A stretch of DNA of 8,369 bases from Methanothrix sp. (GTDB lineage: Archaea > Halobacteriota > Methanosarcinia > Methanotrichales > Methanotrichaceae): contig JALNZQ010000110.1 in assembly GCA_023229165.1 (NCBI GenBank), forward strand, positions 1 through 8,369. Reading direction: 5' to 3'. The position numbers and the translations under genes are program-made. Below are positions 1 through 5,951 of the stretch, in pieces. Under the pieces are notes generated by a model. The model saw only the letters and a program-made list of their open reading frames with translations, was not told the DNA's origin and did not search any database. Within the stretch, counting starts at the first letter, position 1; each line of letters begins with the position of its first letter.

Positions 1-36
1 CACTCCATTGTCTGCAATTCTTGGCAAATGGTTGAC

Positions 37-58
37 GCCGGGGGTCTTTTTTCCCCGG
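37..58 (-). terminator. GC-rich hairpin downstream of modA
   Basis: GCCGGGG at 37-43 pairs perfectly with CCCCGGC at 52-58 around an 8-base loop, 22 bases past the modA stop codon. There is no T-run after the stem on the minus strand, so it is not a classic intrinsic terminator. It may act as a 3' end or processing stem. The next gene on this strand, possibly a permease gene such as modB, would start at or beyond the window edge. An ATG on the minus strand at 8-6 is a conceivable start but has no visible ribosome site. Confidence 0.4.
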
Positions 59-79
59 CCTAAAAGAAGTACCTTGCGG

Positions 80-928
80 TTAAGCTGCAGCTTTTGCTGC
101 TGGAGCTGTAGAAGTTCCTTCGGATTTAACAGTCTCGCTTTCCACTGGAGCAAAGCCGTATTTTTCAAGGATGGCTTTTCCCTCATCCGACATTACCAGA
201 TTAATGAACTCCTGACTCTCAGTCGGATTCTTGGATGCCAGCAATATTCCCACGGGGTACTCGGCGATAATATTGTATTCATCCGGGATGTCTATCTTAT
301 CTACCTTGGCGGCCATCTCCTCTGTGACATCGGAGACATATGCAAATCCGACATCCGCCTCTCCCAAAGCAACTTTGGTCACCACGTAATTGACATTGGT
401 TTCTTGAGATATGACATTGGCCAGCACCTTTGTCTTATAGTCCGGACCATATGAGGAATCGTTGCCCAGTTTGCTTATGATCTGCAGAGCATAGTCGCCC
501 ACCGGAACATCCTTCGTTCCCATGACGATCTTGAGGCCGGGCTTGGCGAGGTCTGAAAGGTTGCTGATCTTGGCAGGGTTATCTTTAGGAATGATGAGTG
601 AGAGCTTGTTTTTTGTGAAGATGACGATGCTGCTGTTGTTCATCAGCTCGCTGCTCTTTACGGCATTCATCTGCTTTTTGTTGGCAGATGCGAAGACATC
701 GGCGTAAGCTCCGTTCTCGATCTGGGTGCGAAGCGCCTGCGATCCGTCGAAGTTGATGACTACATTGATGCCTGTTTCATTCTCATACGTCTGTCCAATC
801 TCGCCAAAAGCGCCGGTTAGCGAAGCTGCTGCAAAGACGGTGAGCTCTTTTGGCTCTTCAGCCAATCCTGCAGACGAGGCCAAAACCAGGACTGCAATCA
901 AGGCTACAAATACATGTTTATTGATCAT
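80..928 (-). CDS. modA: Molybdate/tungstate ABC transporter substrate-binding protein ModA
   Basis: Extracytoplasmic binding protein that captures molybdate or tungstate and hands it to the ModBC permease/ATPase. The product is 282 residues with a Sec-type signal peptide: Lys4, a hydrophobic core at about 6-20, and likely cleavage after AGLA at 23. There is no lipobox cysteine. Family motifs seen are TVFAAASLTGAF (30-41, oxyanion Ser36), DGSQAL with Ser63, a GAYADVFASA block, VPVGDYA, and NVNYVVTKVALGEADVGF near the hinge. The start at 928 is chosen because GGAGG lies 10 bases upstream at 939-943 and the signal peptide begins there; an open frame runs on to 1024 but adds a non-signal leader. 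A 20-residue Ala/Ser/Thr-rich tail follows the usual family end (KYGFAPV). Molybdate versus tungstate preference cannot be read from sequence. Its permease partners would lie to the left of the window. Confidence 0.9.
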   Translation of the reverse strand: MINKHVFVALIAVLVLASSAGLAEEPKELTVFAAASLTGAFGEIGQTYENETGINVVINFDGSQALRTQIENGAYADVFASANKKQMNAVKSSELMNNSSIVIFTKNKLSLIIPKDNPAKISNLSDLAKPGLKIVMGTKDVPVGDYALQIISKLGNDSSYGPDYKTKVLANVISQETNVNYVVTKVALGEADVGFAYVSDVTEEMAAKVDKIDIPDEYNIIAEYPVGILLASKNPTESQEFINLVMSDEGKAILEKYGFAPVESETVKSEGTSTAPAAKAAA

Positions 929-935
929 TGGTATT

Positions 936-943
936 CTCCCTCC
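936..943 (-). promoter_or_regulatory. Shine-Dalgarno site of modA
   Basis: The minus strand reads GGAGGGAG here, with the GGAGG core 10 bases before the ATG at 928. This decides the modA start against upstream in-frame ATGs at 965 and 1024, which have no comparable site. Further upstream, AT-rich patches on the minus strand (ATATAACC near 966-974 and ATAGGATAAAAG near 1002-1017) are possible TATA boxes, but I cannot choose between them. Confidence 0.7.
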
Positions 944-1082
944 GGGATTATCGCTTATCATATTGTAGGTTATATCCGGGACGGTGTAATCATAGATGCT
1001 TACTTTTATCCTATATGCAATCATTTATGTAAAACCTATTAAACATTGCGCTTGCTTGAAGTCACAAGTCCCTGTCCTCCTT

Positions 1083-1225
1083 CTAAACGTTCCGGTTCTC
1101 CAGAAGTCCAACAGTGATGATGATGCCGCGGCCTGCGCATCCCACGCTCGGCTCGGGTCCGCGCCGGACTCAACGAATCTTATGCCGCCAAAGCCGCCTC
1201 TGCCGCAGATGGCTATTTGCTTCAT
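1083..1225 (-). pseudogene. Remnant of a nifH-family gene (deleted and frameshifted)
   Basis: The minus strand from ATG 1225 reads MKQIAICGRGG, matching the start of NifH-family ATPases (MRQIAIYGKGG with the P-loop). It then jumps straight to FGGIRFVESG, which corresponds to the G-[YF]-GG-[VI]-x-x-VESGG segment normally about 75 residues later. After this the frame is lost; in the next frame GTG 1145 to TAG 1083 reads VGCAGRGIIITVGLLEN, the conserved GVGCAGRGIIT region with the Cys that ligates the [4Fe-4S] cluster. The P-loop Lys/Ser/Thr, switch I and everything after the cluster-ligand region are missing, so it cannot make a working protein. An intact ribosome site (AGGAG, 1230-1234) remains. 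It could descend from nifH itself or from a paralogue such as the coenzyme F430 reductase cfbC; GVGCAGRGII with VESGG favours nifH. Confidence 0.8.
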
Positions 1226-1229
1226 TTTT

Positions 1230-1261
1230 CTCCTAAATTTATTCAATATTTTATATTTATT
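1230..1261 (-). promoter_or_regulatory. Retained ribosome site and TATA-like box of the nifH remnant
   Basis: On the minus strand AGGAG (1234-1230) stands 4 bases before the ATG at 1225. Just upstream is a very AT-rich run, AATAAATATAAAATATTG (1261-1244), resembling an archaeal TATA box. The expected start from this box would fall close to the ribosome site, so the exact box position is uncertain. Confidence 0.4.
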
Positions 1262-1277
1262 ACTTATGAGCTGGTAA

Positions 1278-1395
1278 CTCTAAGACCGGCCCGCCTCAGT
1301 GTTGGAGAGTTGGGGTGGAGTTCCCCAACTTAGAGGAATAAGCTCTTGAAAGGAGTGCTTGCTCGTGTCTGCAGGTCTTGGCCTCACCTCCAAGA
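1278..1395. other. Intergenic stretch with nested stem-loops
   Basis: An outer stem pairs CTCTAAG (1278-1284) with CTTAGAG (1329-1335). Inside it AGTTGGGG (1308-1315) pairs perfectly with CCCCAACT (1323-1330) around a 7-base loop. A separate stem pairs TCTTGG (1376-1381) with CCAAGA (1390-1395). This is more ordered pairing than I would expect from a degraded spacer. It could be a small RNA, a leader element, or the end of a decayed IS200/IS605-type element: a short plus-strand frame ending at TAA 1336-1338 precedes the stems, but I recognise no transposase motif in it. Strand and function are unknown. Confidence 0.35.
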
Positions 1396-1496
1396 TATCA
1401 GTGGGTAGGGGGTTATAAGGAACTATTTGAGAAGATGGGGGAGAATATCGGAATTGTGCCGAGGTATTGTGAAAAGATATGAGGTAAGCTTCACGG

Positions 1497-1551
1497 GAAG
1501 GCGATCTGGATGAGGTGATGGCGGGAGCTTGAATCTATAATAATCGCCTTC
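1497..1551. repeat. Long-loop inverted repeat upstream of fdhA
   Basis: GAAGGCGAT (1497-1505) is perfectly complementary to ATCGCCTTC (1543-1551), with a 37-base loop. The adjacent GATCTG and CAGATC are also complementary but overlap these arms, offering alternative pairing. The rest of the 1396-1747 spacer shows no gene I can support; a 38-codon minus-strand open stretch (about 1491-1607) spans this repeat and has no start signal. Confidence 0.35.
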
Positions 1552-1607
1552 AGATCAATCTCGCCCGCAGCAAGCGGTTTGGCAGGCAATCTTCTAGAAT
1601 GCAAACG

Positions 1608-1740
1608 TTTTTAAAGATCCGGCGGAATGAGTATGCTGGCAGGGATGATATGCTTATGATAACATTTGGCGCAAAGCGTCAGCTACAAAGCCCCGATCAT
1701 CTTTCTCTCTGCCCGAAGACTTTCCGCTTGCTTTCGGAGG
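1608..1740 (+). promoter_or_regulatory. fdhA leader: candidate TATA boxes and Shine-Dalgarno
   Basis: GGAGG at 1736-1740 lies 7 bases before the fdhA ATG and fixes that start. Candidate TATA boxes are TTTTTAAAG (1608-1616, after GCAAAC as a possible BRE) and TTATGATAA (1654-1662); they would give leaders of about 110 or 60 bases. The last bases of the leader (CCGAA at 1713-1717 with TTCGG at 1733-1737) could form a small stem touching the ribosome site. The ribosome site is solid; the promoter choice is a guess. Confidence 0.5.
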
Positions 1741-1747
1741 ATTTAAA

Positions 1748-3787
1748 ATGTCTACGAAATTAGTGCCGTCTCTTTGCCCCTACTGTGCAGTGGGTTGCGG
1801 TATGTACCTGGTAGTAGAGAAGGACAAAGCCATTGGCATTGAGTATATGACCGATCACCCCGCCTGTGAGGGTGCCCTCTGCCCCAAGGGCAATGCCGTC
1901 CTTGAGGTCTTGAATCATGAGGAGAGGCTCAAGTACCCCATGAAGAAGGTCGGCGAAGAATTTGTGAGGATCTCCTGGGAGGAGGCCCTGGATCTGGCAG
2001 CCTATGGCCTTGCCCGCAATATCAAGAAGCACGGCCCTAAATCTCTGGGCTTTTTGGCCTCATCCCGCTGCAATAATGAAGAGAACTATCTCATGCAAAA
2101 GCTCTCCCGCCTCCTGGGCTCGCCCCATGTGGACAACTGCGCCCGCCTCTGCCATTCGCCGACTGTAGTAGGTCTTGGTGCAGTCCTGGGAACGGGAGCT
2201 ATGACCAACAATCTCATCGACCTGCAAAACTCCAAGTGCATCTTTGCCATAGGCACAAACTTCACCGAGGCTCACCCCATCGTCTCCCGCTGGGCGCAAA
2301 AGGCCAAAGACAACGGGGCAATGGTGATCGTAGCAGATCCCCGCATCACCTCCACTTCCTGGATGGCGGATCTGCACCTTCGCATCAATCCAGGCAGCGA
2401 CATAGATCTGCTAAGAGGCATGATGAAGGTGATAGTTGATGAGGGCCTGGCAGACAAAAAGTTCATTGAAGAGAGAACGGAGGGCTTTGCAGAGCTCCAG
2501 GCCAACCTCAGAGACTATTCCCCGGAGAAAGCGGCAGAGCTGACGGGGGTGCCGGCAGGGCAGATCGTCCAGGCGGCGCGCGCCTATGCACGCTCCTGTG
2601 CATCCTCTCTGCTTTACTCCATGGGCATTACTCAACATGTCTGCGGCACAGACAATGTGAAGGCCTGTGCCACCTTAGCGCTGATCTGCGGCCAGATAGG
2701 CAGACCTGGCGCAGGAGTGTGGCCCATGCGCGGACAGAACAACGTCCAGGGAAATTGCGATATGGGCGGCATGGCAGAGTTATATCCCGGATACAGGAGA
2801 GCCTCGGACCCGAAATCTGTAGAATTTTTCAAGGCGGCCTGGAATGCAAAAGATCTGCCACTGGGGCCTGGGCTGACATCTACGGAGATGACTGATGCCG
2901 CGCTGCAAGGCAGCATAAAAGCCCTGTACATCATTGGAGAAGATCCCATCGTCTGCGATGCCAATATCAATAAGACAAAAGCTGCGCTGGAGAGCCTGGA
3001 CTTTCTGGTGGTGCAGGAGATCTTCATGACAGCCACGGCCAGGATGGCTGATCTCGTCCTGCCTGCTGCCGCCTGGGCAGAGAAGGACGGCAGCTACACA
3101 TCCATGGAGAGGAGGGTGCAGTGGATCGATCGGGCTGTTGCCCCGGCAGGCGAAGCTAAGGAAGGGCTTTGGATCATCAATGAGATCGGGAAAAGGATGG
3201 GACTTGATCTCAAGGGCGGCAGCGCCGCAGATGTGCTGGAGGAGATCAACCGGACTGTGCCGCAGTACGGGGGCATGACCCGTGAGAGGATATCCAAGGT
3301 GGGTGGCCTGCGCTGGCCCTGTCCGGATGAGGGCCATCCCGGAACGGACATTTTGCACAGGGAGAGGTTCTCTACTCCCAATGGAAAGGCAAGGATCGCC
3401 AGCGTGGAGAACAGGCCAGCCGGCGAGCAGACCTGCTCGGAGTATCCCATGCTGCTCAGCACCGGCAGGATAGTGGTTCACTACAACAGCGGCTCCATGA
3501 CGCGCCGCTGTCCTTCACTCCTGGAGAGGGACTTTGAGCTATACGTTGACATCAATCCAAAGGATGCTGCAGAGCTGAAGGTGCACCACGGAGATATGGT
3601 TAAGGTGAAAACGCTTCGTGGAGAGACCCAGGCCCGGGCCCGCGTGACTGAGAAGGTAAAGCCGGGTATGGCCTTCATGCCCTTCCACTGGCAGGGGACG
3701 AACATCATCACCTCCGATGCCCTCGATCCAGTGGCCAAGATCCCGGAGTACAAGATGGCAGCCTGCCGGATAGAAGCGATGGCGTGA
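1748..3787 (+). CDS. fdhA: Formate dehydrogenase catalytic (alpha) subunit, molybdopterin-dependent
   Basis: Oxidises formate to CO2 at a molybdenum or tungsten bis-pterin site and passes electrons through a [4Fe-4S] cluster; in methanogens the usual partner is FdhB, which reduces coenzyme F420. The 679 residues match the family's normal length. Cluster ligands are Cys10, Cys13, Cys17 and Cys45, and Lys47 follows in CPKGN. The active-site segment DNCARLCHSP carries Cys135-His136, a Cys where some relatives have selenocysteine. Arg328 in MRGQNNVQG corresponds to the catalytic Arg of the E. coli enzyme. The pterin-binding core spans about 60-480 and the C-terminal molydop-binding domain about 565-675. 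There is no Tat signal, so it is cytoplasmic. No fdhB or fdhC is adjacent: the gene stands alone, facing a defence island convergently. Related NAD(P)-linked or assimilatory molybdopterin oxidoreductases are possible but fit less well. Confidence 0.93.
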   Translation: MSTKLVPSLCPYCAVGCGMYLVVEKDKAIGIEYMTDHPACEGALCPKGNAVLEVLNHEERLKYPMKKVGEEFVRISWEEALDLAAYGLARNIKKHGPKSLGFLASSRCNNEENYLMQKLSRLLGSPHVDNCARLCHSPTVVGLGAVLGTGAMTNNLIDLQNSKCIFAIGTNFTEAHPIVSRWAQKAKDNGAMVIVADPRITSTSWMADLHLRINPGSDIDLLRGMMKVIVDEGLADKKFIEERTEGFAELQANLRDYSPEKAAELTGVPAGQIVQAARAYARSCASSLLYSMGITQHVCGTDNVKACATLALICGQIGRPGAGVWPMRGQNNVQGNCDMGGMAELYPGYRRASDPKSVEFFKAAWNAKDLPLGPGLTSTEMTDAALQGSIKALYIIGEDPIVCDANINKTKAALESLDFLVVQEIFMTATARMADLVLPAAAWAEKDGSYTSMERRVQWIDRAVAPAGEAKEGLWIINEIGKRMGLDLKGGSAADVLEEINRTVPQYGGMTRERISKVGGLRWPCPDEGHPGTDILHRERFSTPNGKARIASVENRPAGEQTCSEYPMLLSTGRIVVHYNSGSMTRRCPSLLERDFELYVDINPKDAAELKVHHGDMVKVKTLRGETQARARVTEKVKPGMAFMPFHWQGTNIITSDALDPVAKIPEYKMAACRIEAMA

Positions 3788-3806
3788 GGAGTAAACTAAT
3801 CCTCAC
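3784..3806 (+). terminator. Hairpin at the fdhA stop codon
   Basis: GTGAGGA (3784-3790), which contains the TGA stop of fdhA, pairs perfectly with TCCTCAC (3800-3806) around a 9-base loop. No U-tract follows, so termination by this stem is an inference. It lies in the 59-base gap between two convergent genes, where it could serve either strand. Confidence 0.4.
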
Positions 3807-3826
3807 CCATCCAAACCGTTTCATGC

Positions 3827-3842
3827 CGAAAACTATATAAAT
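3827..3842 (+). promoter_or_regulatory. Strong BRE/TATA match with no gene in front of it
   Basis: CGAAAA (3827-3832) followed by CTATATAAAT (3833-3842) is close to the archaeal BRE-TATA consensus. It lies between the convergent ends of fdhA and the TOPRIM-like gene. Transcription from it to the right would start near 3865 and run antisense through the 3' end of the DUF4276 gene. The core is nearly palindromic, so leftward use (antisense to fdhA) is also possible. It may be a leftover promoter of a gene displaced when the defence genes arrived. Confidence 0.4.
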
Positions 3843-3846
3843 TCAG

Positions 3847-4476
3847 CTATATTCCACGTCGAACCATTTCTTGCAGGCCATCTCTAAATACCTGAAAGCT
3901 TTTTGATTTATTTCTTTCCGGTTCCATGAATGCTGAAATCGTCTTTGCAGCCTCTATTTTGCGCAGACCGCCCCTAAAATATCCAGCCTTTTTTAGCTCA
4001 CGCTCCATTGACTCCCAGGTCCCTCCTGTTATTGAATCTGGATCTTGGTATCTTGATCTGCCTCCAAGCGTCTTAGGAACCTTAGGATAAGCCTGATTGA
4101 GCGCCAGAACATCCCCGAAAAACCATGCCTCAAGCTCTTCAATGGCAATTCTGTTCAAGACCTGAAACCTTGCATGGCTGTTTAAGCTGCCTGCCATAGT
4201 TCGAGTAATAAGCCTTGCATCATCTGCTGCCTGCTCCATTCTTTCCTTAAGAGCATCGCACTCGGATCGATCTTCGTCAACAAGGACCACAATTCTCCAG
4301 TTGTCTGGCAGCCATTTGGCGTAGCCTCGCAGGATACGTGGTAATTTTAAGAGAAGATCGTCTTTGCACTGATATGGGTGAATCTCGAAAGACGCGCTCG
4401 TACCGAGAATCTTCGGCACAAGATTGAGCAGGGCGGATTCTGCAGATAGCTCTTCTACTAAAAATACAATATGCAT
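3847..4476 (-). CDS. DUF4276 TOPRIM-like protein, partner of the adjacent AAA ATPase
   Basis: A 209-residue cytoplasmic protein of the DUF4276 type, a small TOPRIM-like fold that usually sits next to a RecF/SMC-like ATPase in defence islands. Visible TOPRIM marks are the first-strand acidic motif FLVEELSAE (Glu8, Glu9, Glu13) and the Asp-x-Asp motif VLVDEDRSEC (Asp67, Asp69). The family block AIEELEAWFFGD follows at 111-122. Metal-dependent nucleic-acid cleavage is therefore likely but not shown. It begins 6 bases after the ATPase stop codon, and its ribosome site (GGAG) overlaps that stop, so the two are surely co-translated. The C-terminal part (about 130-209) is basic and Lys/Arg-rich, suitable for nucleic-acid contact. 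Full length, with no sign of damage. I am sure of the TOPRIM-like features and less sure of the exact DUF number. Confidence 0.8.
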   Translation of the reverse strand: MHIVFLVEELSAESALLNLVPKILGTSASFEIHPYQCKDDLLLKLPRILRGYAKWLPDNWRIVVLVDEDRSECDALKERMEQAADDARLITRTMAGSLNSHARFQVLNRIAIEELEAWFFGDVLALNQAYPKVPKTLGGRSRYQDPDSITGGTWESMERELKKAGYFRGGLRKIEAAKTISAFMEPERNKSKSFQVFRDGLQEMVRRGI

Positions 4477-4482
4477 GGATCA

Positions 4483-5742
4483 TTACTCCGCATGGAGCCT
4501 TGCAGCCTGGCTTAATGACGGGCGTTTAGGACCACCTGACGCAGTCAATGGATCGCCTACCTCAAAGTAACCTTCCATCCAGAGGTAACCGAGCTGTGAG
4601 CCTTCATCCATGAACTCTTTAATGCCTTGCATATCCGCTGCACGCCGTGCCTGTGTGTAACCCTGTTCGTCTCTGTAGAGTACCCAAAGCTCCTCCGGCC
4701 TCAGGCCATTTACAAAGAAAGGCGAATGAGTAGTGACCATAAGCTGGGTTCGAGCTGTAGCCTGTCTGCATTCTTCTGCGAGTTCCGGCAAGAGCCTGGG
4801 ATGAAGCTGGTTTTCCGGCTCCTCGATTCCAATGAGCTGAGCCGGCTGTGGATCATAGAGCAGCGTAAGATAGGCCAGCATCTTAAGGGTGCCATCAGAT
4901 GCGAATTTTGCCAGTATCGGCTGCTCAAAGGGAGCATCTTTAATCTGCAAAAGAAGCCGACCGTCAGGCATGAATTCAGAGTCAACTCTTTCCAATCTTG
5001 GAACACGATGTGATAGTATATCTAAAATCTTATTCAGACGGTCCTCATGCTGTTCTTTTAGATATTGAATAACATTAGGCAGGTTATCGCCGTTTGCCGA
5101 TAGCCGCTCTTGAGGACCTGCTTCAGAGAACCCACGCGTGCTATCTGCGGTTAGATATGAAAGATACCATCCGGTTATGAACTGGCGCAAAGCACTAACT
5201 CTGGGATTTTTGGCAAGCTGACCAAGGGCATTCACAGCAAGCACATCAGAAGACGTCAGCATCTCATGGATCCTGTCGGCCATTTCGACCGGTTTTTCTC
5301 CGGCAATCACCTGTCCCTCACCATTTTTAAAATCGAGAAACTTGAATGGTTTTCCCTGTTGACCTCTCCTCCAGGAAAGCCATTCCTCAGCAACATACGG
5401 ACCTGTGATGCCTTCGTCAAGGGAAAGATGATACGTGATGAGAGGCATGTCGCTTCTCTCGCGATATTTCAGCTCGATCTCAATGGGACCGCTGGAGCCT
5501 CGAGTGCGAAGCTCCTTGAACCGACCCCGTTTATCAAGTGCTTTTCTAAGGCCCACTGAGAAGCATTCCGATAGGAAGGCAAATACATCGAAGATGGTCG
5601 ATTTTCCGCTGCCGTTTGGTCCAAGGAAGACCGTTAACGGGGTGATGCCTCTCAGCTCAAGGTTACGAAGGGCTCTGTAGTTCTTTATTTTCAAATACTC
5701 GATTCTTGGAACCGATTGCCTGGCGCGGTCGCCTTCAGTCAT
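4483..5742 (-). CDS. RecF/SMC-like AAA ATPase (AAA_21 / COG4637-like) of a two-gene defence module
   Basis: A 419-residue ABC-type ATPase. The Walker A motif is GPNGSGKST at 41-49, after a typical first strand (IEYLKIKNYRALRNLEL). A signature-like loop KFASDGTLKMLAYL lies at 279-292, Walker B LIGIEEPENQLHP at 303-315 with catalytic Glu308, and the switch His339 in TTHSP. There is no long coiled coil or zinc hook, unlike SMC or Rad50, and no fused TOPRIM, unlike OLD-family nucleases; the TOPRIM-like activity is in the next gene. The ATG overlaps the stop of the upstream hsdR fragment (ATGA, 5742-5739), and GGAG at 5754-5751 is its ribosome site. By analogy with split OLD-like and AriA/AriB or AbiL-type pairs, I infer that it senses invading DNA and controls the TOPRIM-like partner. 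No toxin or antitoxin role can be proved here. Confidence 0.87.
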   Translation of the reverse strand: MTEGDRARQSVPRIEYLKIKNYRALRNLELRGITPLTVFLGPNGSGKSTIFDVFAFLSECFSVGLRKALDKRGRFKELRTRGSSGPIEIELKYRERSDMPLITYHLSLDEGITGPYVAEEWLSWRRGQQGKPFKFLDFKNGEGQVIAGEKPVEMADRIHEMLTSSDVLAVNALGQLAKNPRVSALRQFITGWYLSYLTADSTRGFSEAGPQERLSANGDNLPNVIQYLKEQHEDRLNKILDILSHRVPRLERVDSEFMPDGRLLLQIKDAPFEQPILAKFASDGTLKMLAYLTLLYDPQPAQLIGIEEPENQLHPRLLPELAEECRQATARTQLMVTTHSPFFVNGLRPEELWVLYRDEQGYTQARRAADMQGIKEFMDEGSQLGYLWMEGYFEVGDPLTASGGPKRPSLSQAARLHAE

Positions 5743-5930
5743 TTTTTGATCTCCGACGAATTCTTCACATTATTTATCATAATCTCACAGGAAATAACCT
5801 TTGGCAGTGGCCCGAGGTAGAAGGTGGCGGGCTTTCCGGAGGTGATGTCGGGGCCGGAGGTGACAGTGTAGCCGAGGGAGGCGAGCCTGGAGAGTGCGGC
5901 TTCTTCTATATCGGATTCTGTGAGGGTCAA
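5739..5930 (-). pseudogene. hsdR: N-terminal remnant of type I restriction subunit HsdR
   Basis: A 63-codon frame opens with MTLTESDIEEAALSRLASLG, then YTVTSGPDI, the standard opening of type I restriction endonuclease R subunits (ESxIEQAALxxLxxLGY...GPDI). HsdR proteins normally run to 800-1100 residues; here similarity ends after about 35 residues (near 5825) and an unrelated tail leads to a TGA overlapping the ATPase start. The nuclease and helicase domains are absent. The start codon is TTG (5930-5928), with GGAG at 5942-5939 eight bases upstream, so translation signals are preserved. It begins 21 bases after the DUF3644 stop. The leftover frame may still be translated and couple expression of DUF3644 to the ATPase. 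Confidence 0.78.
5751..5783 (-). promoter_or_regulatory. Possible own promoter and ribosome site of the ATPase gene
   Basis: On the minus strand ATTATGATAAATAAT (5783-5769) resembles an archaeal TATA box about 34 bases before the ATPase ATG. GGAG (5754-5751) is the ribosome site, 8 bases from the ATG. The box lies in the non-HsdR part of the preceding chimeric frame, which fits the ATPase-TOPRIM pair having arrived with its own promoter. Expected transcript starts fall very near the ribosome site, so the box position is approximate. Confidence 0.4.
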
Positions 5931-5951
5931 TGACGGGTCTCCATTAGTATC

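Noticed and set aside
951..982. Possible molybdate-regulator (ModE-type) dyad upstream of modA
   Set aside because: The two half-sites (CGGATATA and CGCTTATC read from each side) agree at only about five positions, too weak to call an operator.
1025..1246. 73-codon minus-strand frame as a real small gene
   Set aside because: Its first third is NifH-like with a large deletion, and the conserved sequence continues in a different frame, so it is a broken remnant.
1491..1607. Open minus-strand stretch with fairly protein-like text (PAKPLAAGEIDLKAIIIDSS)
   Set aside because: Only about 38 codons, with no start codon or ribosome site and no family recognised; it also coincides with the inverted repeat at 1497-1551. 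Kept as a possible fragment only.
2138..2155. Selenocysteine at the FdhA active site
   Set aside because: The codon at residue 135 is TGC (Cys), with no in-frame TGA; no selenocysteine is needed.
2780..3481. Long minus-strand frame (233 codons) opposite fdhA
   Set aside because: It lies entirely antisense to an intact conserved gene, shows no recognisable motif, and reflects the codon bias of fdhA.
4277..4483. 68-codon frame starting in the ATPase-TOPRIM junction
   Set aside because: It is the shifted frame of the DUF4276 gene, arising from the ATG inside the TAATGATCC spacer.
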